64,000 nt of DNA from Arthrobacter sp. efr-133-R2A-120. Lineage in GTDB: Bacteria; Actinomycetota; Actinomycetes; Actinomycetales; Micrococcaceae. This document shows, one piece after another, positions 59,565 through 64,000 of the stretch (positions within the stretch are counted from its first letter, which is position 1; each line of letters opens with the position of its first letter). A model generated the notes under the pieces. That model saw nothing but the letters and a program-made list of their open reading frames with translations. It was not told the origin of the DNA and ran no database searches. The translations under genes and the position numbers were made by a program. The stretch lies in NCBI RefSeq assembly GCF_030209835.1, contig NZ_JARVRF010000038.1:1-64000 (forward strand). Direction: 5' to 3'.

Positions 59565-59990
59565 CTAGATGCCGCTCCGCCAGCCCATCTGTGCTGGACA
59601 AGCGTTCATCACTACGTCCAGGCCCGCAGCTTTGGCCCGTTCCGCTGCGTCCTCGTCAATTACTCCGAGCTGGAGCCATACGGCTTTCGCTCCCACGGCA
59701 ATCGCTTCGTCCACTACCGCACCGACGCGCGAGGAGTTCACAAAGCAGTCGACGACGTCGATGGGCTGCTTCTCGAACGGCACGTCGGCAAGGAATTTGT
59801 AGCCGGTCTCGCCGTGGACGTCTTCGCCCTTTTGGTTGATCGGGATGATCTCCATGCCCATGGTGTCGCGAACGTAGAGGGCTACTTCGAACGCTGAGCG
59901 CCACTCATTCGTGCTGAGTCCCACGATTGCCCAGCGGCCCTTTGTTCGCATAAGCCGGTCAATGACTGCCGGATCGTTGACATGTGTCAT
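59565..59990 (-). CDS. CoA-binding domain protein
   Basis: 141 residues: RWAIVGLSTNEWRSAFEVALYVRDTMGMEIIPINQKG, then VDVVDCFVNSSRVGAVVDEAIAVGAKAVWLQLGVID, then GLDVVMNACPAQMGW. This is the stand-alone CoA_binding_2 Rossmann family (YccU-like). Cytoplasmic; role unknown. Confidence 0.9.
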   Translation of the reverse strand: MTHVNDPAVIDRLMRTKGRWAIVGLSTNEWRSAFEVALYVRDTMGMEIIPINQKGEDVHGETGYKFLADVPFEKQPIDVVDCFVNSSRVGAVVDEAIAVGAKAVWLQLGVIDEDAAERAKAAGLDVVMNACPAQMGWRSGI

Positions 59991-60002
59991 AGCTCAAGCC
60001 TA

Positions 60003-60803
60003 CTAGCGGGATAGCAGTCCCAGGAGCCAACGCAGCGAAGCTCCGGCAGGCCTCAGGGACACGTCGTCCTGGGTGCCCTGCACGGCTTGTTGGACCCCGT
60101 TTTGGAGATCCTTCGCAGTCGCCGTGGAGGGGATGTTGGACGGCGGGAGGATTCCCTGGGGGTCGTTCTTAGGCTCCGTGTGTGCTGCTGCCTTCGGGGC
60201 TTCGGACTGCCCCTCGGCCTGCTGGCGTCCGGGAGCGGGAACGGCTTCTGGCGCTGCTGGCTCGTGCACCGCCTCGCCGGCGCTGGCCGGAGCGGACGCC
60301 CCTGGGTCGGCCGAAGGGCCTGCCATCAGGGGTGCCGCCGGCGGCACATCGACGGGAGCCGGGTGCGTCGTGACCTTCGGGGAGTCCTGGGCGGGGGCTG
60401 GAGGAACCAGCGACGGCGGAGCACTAGTCCAACCCGGCGCCCAGCCGGAGATCAGCGTCTGCATGAATTCCGGGGTTCCCTTGCTGAATCCGCCACTCGC
60501 GGCCGCAACGCCACCAACACCCAAGCCCATGGCGGTCAGGACGGCTGCACCAATGACGACGGGGCGATGCTTGCGCAACTGACGCCGTTTGCCGAGCTCG
60601 TCGAGGGGAGGGTTGTCACCCGCTGCCGGGCCAGCCAGCATCGCCGCGAGTGCGGGCCCTGGGACCGGCGCGGGCATGGACGCAAACGATTCCAGCGCTT
60701 TCAACGAGTCCGTGAGTTCGGGGGTGTCCGTGAGGCCAGCCTCAAGCATGAGCTCGAGGATGACCGCGTCGCGGTCAATATCCTTGCAATCCCAACGCAT
60801 CAT
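60003..60803 (-). CDS. membrane protein coupled to sigma factor (putative anti-sigma)
   Basis: 266 residues. An N-terminal acidic/helical part of about 75 residues (ILELMLEAGLTDTPELTDSLKALESFASM), one membrane segment at about 82-104 (PVVIGAAVLTAMGLGVGGVAAAS), and a Pro/Ala-rich outside part. Its start overlaps the sigma-factor stop (ATGA). Position and topology fit an anti-sigma or sigma-modulating protein, but the zinc-binding ZAS motif (HxxxCxxC) is absent. Confidence 0.7.
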   Translation of the reverse strand: MMRWDCKDIDRDAVILELMLEAGLTDTPELTDSLKALESFASMPAPVPGPALAAMLAGPAAGDNPPLDELGKRRQLRKHRPVVIGAAVLTAMGLGVGGVAAASGGFSKGTPEFMQTLISGWAPGWTSAPPSLVPPAPAQDSPKVTTHPAPVDVPPAAPLMAGPSADPGASAPASAGEAVHEPAAPEAVPAPGRQQAEGQSEAPKAAAHTEPKNDPQGILPPSNIPSTATAKDLQNGVQQAVQGTQDDVSLRPAGASLRWLLGLLSR

Positions 60804-61528
60804 GGGGCCACGTATTCCTTTACTACCGAGTGCTCGCGGAGTGCTTTCAACGCCCGGCGCTGCAATTGCTTGACTGCGCCTTGGCTTTTCCCCATGATTT
60901 CAGCTGCCTGGTCCACGGTCAGACCGGCAACGATACGAAGCGTCAGGACTTCCCGCTGATCTTCTCGAAGGAGATCCAGTAGCGCCAGGACTTCGCCGGG
61001 CGCCACACGATCCATCGCTTCGGATTCCGCCGAACTCGACTGGCGCGTGTCACGCTCAGGTTCAAACTCGTGGTGCTCAGGCGCCCTGCTTTGCCGGCGG
61101 TGGCCATCCACCATCCGGGCGTGGGCCACCGAGAATACAAAGGTGCGCAGACCGCTGACGCCGCCCGTGATCGTGTCAACGCGCGGCAGGACGGCAAGAA
61201 AAACGTCCTGTGTGACAGCTTCGGGATCCGAAACACCTTTTGCTGTCAGGTAGCCGAGCACCTGGCCCGCGAAGGCCTGATAGACGGCGCTGAACAGTTC
61301 AACTTCCCGGCCTCGAAGGGCCAGCAATGCTGCATCGGTCAAGGCGTCGGTCACTGAAGCGTGGCTTTCGTTGAGGAGCGATCGTCCGGATCCAAGCGAG
61401 ATCCTCGGTGCCGCCCAAACGCCGCAGGGCCGGGCAACCCCACCTAGCTTAACCGCTGCTCCCGCTATGCCCAAGGACCAGCCTTCGGTTGCGGAGGCCT
61501 GCCTCTCCAAGACATTCTGCACATCCAC
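60800..61528 (-). CDS. sigma-70 family RNA polymerase sigma factor (ECF-like)
   Basis: 242 residues. An N-terminal extension of about 75 residues precedes region 2 (VYQAFAGQVLGYLTAKGVSDPEAVTQDVFLAVLPRV, TFVFSVAHARMVDGHRR). Region 4 is EVLALLDLLREDQREVLTLRIVAGLTVDQAAEIMGKSQGAVKQLQRRALKAL. The GTG start at 61528 has GAGGGGG upstream. A strong terminator hairpin stands between the leader and this ribosome site. Coupled to a membrane partner gene. Regulon unknown. Confidence 0.85.
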   Translation of the reverse strand: MDVQNVLERQASATEGWSLGIAGAAVKLGGVARPCGVWAAPRISLGSGRSLLNESHASVTDALTDAALLALRGREVELFSAVYQAFAGQVLGYLTAKGVSDPEAVTQDVFLAVLPRVDTITGGVSGLRTFVFSVAHARMVDGHRRQSRAPEHHEFEPERDTRQSSSAESEAMDRVAPGEVLALLDLLREDQREVLTLRIVAGLTVDQAAEIMGKSQGAVKQLQRRALKALREHSVVKEYVAP

Positions 61529-61546
61529 GAAACCCCCTCAGACATG

Positions 61547-61596
61547 AAAAAGGGCCGAGCTGAAACATGATGGGGGACAAATTTCAGCTCGGCCTT
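61547..61596 (-). terminator. intrinsic terminator in the leader of the sigma-factor gene
   Basis: On the minus strand a perfect 13-bp stem (GGCCGAGCTGAAA/TTTCAGCTCGGCC) with a 16-nt loop is followed by C and TTTTT. It ends only 18 bp before the GTG start. It can end transcription before the sigma gene, so attenuation is possible. It is not needed for purA, which has its own hairpin at 61687-61732. Confidence 0.8.
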
Positions 61597-61686
61597 TCAA
61601 AGAGGTAATCGTCGGGGCACCCCAAAGGGTTACGCGGATTCCAAAAGTTTTTTTCACGCCTGTTTTTTGGCTCGTTTGGCGCGGAA

Positions 61687-61732
61687 ACGACGACGGCGGG
61701 CCGCCCCTGAAAGGGCGACCCGCCGTCGTCGT
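61687..61732 (-). terminator. terminator of purA
   Basis: Perfect 14-bp arms (ACGACGACGGCGGG/CCCGCCGTCGTCGT) with an inner GCCC/GGGC stem, 17 bp after the purA stop. Confidence 0.8.
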
Positions 61733-61748
61733 GATTCGGCTTTGGTGA

Positions 61749-63038
61749 CTAGTCCTCGATGAGGTCGTGCACCACGATCGTCTGGTCCCGGTCCGGGCCG
61801 ACGCCGATCGCGGAGAAGCGCGTGCCGGAGAGCTTCTCGAGGGCCAGCACATATCTGCGGGCGTTCTCGGGCAGGTCTTCCAGCGTCTTAGCGCCGGTGA
61901 TGTCCTCGGTCCAGCCGTCGAAGTACTCGAAAATCGGCACCGCGTGGTGGAATTCGGTCTGGGTCATGGGCATTTCGTCGTGGCGGACGCCGTCGACGTC
62001 GTAGGCCACGCAGACCGGAATCTGCTCGATGCCCGTGAGAACGTCCAGCTTGGTGACGAAGTAATCCGTGAAGCCGTTGACGCGGGAGGCGTGGCGGGCC
62101 AGGACGGCGTCGTACCAACCGCAGCGGCGCGGGCGGCCGGTGTTGACGCCGAACTCGCCGCCGGTCTTCTGCAGGTACATGCCCATCTCGTCGAAGAGTT
62201 CCGTGGGGAACGGACCTGCGCCGACGCGGGTGGTGTAGGCCTTGATGATGCCGATGGAGCGCGAGATGCGGGTAGGTCCGATACCCGAGCCAACAGACGC
62301 GCCGCCGGCTGTCGGGTTGGATGACGTCACGAACGGGTAGGTGCCGTGGTCGACGTCCAGGAACGTGGCCTGGCCGCCTTCCATGAGGACCACCTTGCCC
62401 TCATCCAGTGCGTTGTTGAGGACCAAGGTGCTGTCAATGACCAGCGGCCGCAGGCGCTCGGCGTAGGACAGGAAATACTCCACGATCTCGTCCACCACCA
62501 CATTGCGGCGGTTGTAGACCTTGACCAGGAGCTCGTTCTTTTGGCGCAGGGAGCCTTCCACCTTCTGGCGGAGGATCGACTCATCGAAGACATCCTGGAC
62601 GCGGATACCCAGGCGGGCCACCTTGTCCATGTAGGCCGGGCCAATGCCCCGGCCGGTGGTGCCAATGGCGCGGCTGCCGAGGAAGCGCTCCGTGACCTTG
62701 TCCAACACCTGGTGGTACGGCGCTACGAGGTGGGCGTTGGCCGAGACGCGCAAACGGGACGTGTCGGCGCCGCGGGCTTCCAGGCCGTCGATCTCCTGGA
62801 ACAGCGCCTCAAGGTTCACCACACAGCCGTTGCCGATGATCGGAATCGCGTTCGGGCTCAGAATGCCGGCAGGAAGGAGCTTGAGCTCATACTTCTCACC
62901 GCCCACCACAACGGTGTGCCCGGCGTTGTTGCCGCCATTGGGCTTGACCACGTAGTCAACGCGGCCACCGAGCAGGTCGGTTGCTTTGCCTTTGCCTTCG
63001 TCGCCCCACTGGGCTCCGACGATCACGATAGCTGGCAT
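61749..63038 (-). CDS. purA: adenylosuccinate synthetase
   Basis: 429 residues. IVIVGAQWGDEGKGKATD holds the GTP-binding and catalytic Asp; GGNNAGHTVVVGG the catalytic His; TTGRGIGPAYMDK and TGRPRRCGWYDAV are the other signatures. It makes adenylosuccinate from IMP and Asp. ATG 63038 (MPAIVIVG) has GGGGAGGA upstream; an earlier in-frame start at 63053 lies within this site. Confidence 0.97.
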   Translation of the reverse strand: MPAIVIVGAQWGDEGKGKATDLLGGRVDYVVKPNGGNNAGHTVVVGGEKYELKLLPAGILSPNAIPIIGNGCVVNLEALFQEIDGLEARGADTSRLRVSANAHLVAPYHQVLDKVTERFLGSRAIGTTGRGIGPAYMDKVARLGIRVQDVFDESILRQKVEGSLRQKNELLVKVYNRRNVVVDEIVEYFLSYAERLRPLVIDSTLVLNNALDEGKVVLMEGGQATFLDVDHGTYPFVTSSNPTAGGASVGSGIGPTRISRSIGIIKAYTTRVGAGPFPTELFDEMGMYLQKTGGEFGVNTGRPRRCGWYDAVLARHASRVNGFTDYFVTKLDVLTGIEQIPVCVAYDVDGVRHDEMPMTQTEFHHAVPIFEYFDGWTEDITGAKTLEDLPENARRYVLALEKLSGTRFSAIGVGPDRDQTIVVHDLIED

Positions 63039-63482
63039 GGGATCCTCCCCCATTCTTTCGGGCCGGTCCTGGCGGGATCACCAAGGCTCAGCGCCGTACA
63101 TGAGAACGCCCCGAATCTTTCGGCCCTGCCCGCAGACTTTCGCAAAAGTTCACCGGCGGGATCAGCAAGAGTTCCGGGGCTCTTACCAGCCAAGTTTAGC
63201 CGATGTGGCTCTGGGACCCGTTGTCACACGACCGGAGGGCGACATGAACACAGTGATGGCGCACTCGAAGTTCCCTGTTAGCAGAATATGAACTCTTCCC
63301 AAACAGTCCGCTTTGAGCTCCCAAATCGGCCTTCGGGCCCCAGGCGAGCGGCTACATTCTTTGTGAATCCTTACCCCCAACACTCCCAACTGACTCGCAT
63401 TTGTTGTCGTTATGAGCCCTCTAAACGACAACAAATGCGAGTCAGTTGGGTGGGCACTGCTCGTGAATCCGAAGGGAACCCC
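63039..63482. other. divergent gap purA / phosphoesterase
   Basis: 444 bp without recognised gene. It should hold the purA promoter on the minus strand and that of the phosphoesterase on the plus strand. The only clear structure is the perfect inverted repeat at 63385-63450. Confidence 0.6.
63385..63450. repeat. perfect 27-bp-arm inverted repeat (family G)
   Basis: Arms at 63385-63411 and 63424-63450 are exactly complementary (core AACTGACTCGCATTTGTTG), with a 12-bp centre. It lies 33 bp before the phosphoesterase start, so if transcribed it would form a very stable leader hairpin. Confidence 0.95.
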
Positions 63483-64000
63483 TTGAAAACTCGAAACAAG
63501 CGCTTTTTGCTGGCCAGCGGGGCGACAGCACTCGCAGCATCCACGATCGCTGCCGGCATGATCGGGTTCGGCATGACGCCGGCCTCTGCCAATAGCGACC
63601 AAAAGGGAACCGCGACTCCCATCAAGCACGTCGTCGTAATTTTCGGCGAAAACGTCTCCTTCGACCACTACTTCGCGACATATCCGCAAGCGGCCAACAC
63701 CCCCGGCGAAGCCCAGCAAGGCACCGGCGCAGCAGCTCCGGCGTTCACGGCGGCCAAGAACACGCCGAAGAACATCGCCACCCTCGCCAACGACAAGCTG
63801 TTGGCACCCAACAATCCCAACTCGGTCCAGCCCCAGCGTCTGACGCCCGGCCAGGCAATCACGTGCGACCAGGACCATGAATACACCGCGGAGCAGAAGG
63901 CCTACAACGGTGGCCTGATGAACAAGTTCGTCGAGAACACCAGCATGGATACCTGTTCTGGTGGCCAGTTCGGCCGTCCGGGCCTCACCATGGACTATTA
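63483..64000 (+). CDS. secreted phosphoesterase/phospholipase C family protein (partial)
   Basis: 172 residues before the window ends. A signal peptide (RNKRFLLASGATALAASTIAAGMIGFGMTPASA) is followed by IKHVVVIFGENVSFDHYFATYPQA, the N-terminal motif of the phosphoesterase/PlcC/acid phosphatase AcpA family, with the metal-binding Glu and Asn. Cys in ITCDQDHEYT and MDTCSGG follow. TTG 63483 was chosen by AAGGGAA upstream and the signal peptide. Likely exported by Sec or Tat (no clear RR). Probably frees phosphate from organic esters. Confidence 0.85.
   Translation, partial: MKTRNKRFLLASGATALAASTIAAGMIGFGMTPASANSDQKGTATPIKHVVVIFGENVSFDHYFATYPQAANTPGEAQQGTGAAAPAFTAAKNTPKNIATLANDKLLAPNNPNSVQPQRLTPGQAITCDQDHEYTAEQKAYNGGLMNKFVENTSMDTCSGGQFGRPGLTMDY

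Noticed and set aside
63183..63878. Minus-strand open frame across the purA/phosphoesterase gap
   Set aside because: It covers a perfect palindrome and the signal peptide of the plus-strand gene, and its translation shows no family features.

Overview
The window is chromosomal DNA of a high-GC Gram-positive bacterium, most likely Arthrobacter or a close Micrococcaceae relative (Paenarthrobacter, Pseudarthrobacter). The evidence is the strong G/C bias at third codon positions, frequent GTG/TTG starts, the order ffs-dnaX-recR-ABC pair-lysC, a purS-purQ-purL cluster, Stealth and C45 proteins, and SSI-type inhibitors. No insertion sequence, prophage or CRISPR array was found. Genes are dense and mostly intact; the two window ends cut one gene each.

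Layout. 1-10.5 kb: end of a sugar-phosphate isomerase, a TolB-like/Dabb/heme-domain group, an MHS-type symporter, GNAT and DsbA/FrnE proteins, a TetR, a LytR_C membrane protein, a HAD/Stealth capsule-transferase pair and a CpdA-like phosphodiesterase. 10.5-18.3 kb: an operon for peptide-type ABC import plus a C45 autoproteolytic acyltransferase, facing a LacI-family regulator across a perfect 16-bp palindrome. 18.6-27.7 kb: APC permease/TetR/amidohydrolase, glutathione peroxidase, a secreted M23 protein with a Pro/Thr tail, MarR/MFS, an MpaB-type protein. 27.7-41.2 kb: PutA with divergent LysR, tRNA-Ser(GGA), a NIF3-type protein, SRP RNA, dnaX, recR, an ABC-2 exporter, aspartate kinase. 41.4-48.5 kb: two paralogous small proteins, an OhrR-like regulator, two SSI-fold proteins around a conserved gene, and a large secreted subtilase facing them. 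48.6-53.8 kb: purSQL, DUF503, DUF1206. 53.9-64 kb: a sugar ABC importer, TPR, MmcQ/YjbR, a polysaccharide deacetylase, a CoA-binding protein, a sigma factor with a membrane partner, purA, and the start of a secreted phosphoesterase.

The most unusual feature lies between genes. Four loci carry mirror-symmetric arrays: a 12-bp word is repeated at a fixed spacing, then repeated in inverted orientation at the same spacing. Three loci (about 10.6, 18.3 and 44.5 kb) use the word GTGAGCGAGCGT with a 32-bp period. A fourth (about 4.1 kb) uses GCGACGCGCAAA with a 19-bp period. Other intergenic gaps hold single long inverted repeats, perfect or nearly so, with unrelated words (about 0.2, 5.0, 52.5 and 63.4 kb). 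These look like one architectural class of dispersed palindromic element with several sequence families. Their function cannot be read from the sequence. Further candidates for follow-up are the SSI-like proteins opposite the subtilase, the peptide-import/C45 hydrolase operon, and the intrinsic terminator sitting in the leader of the sigma-factor gene.
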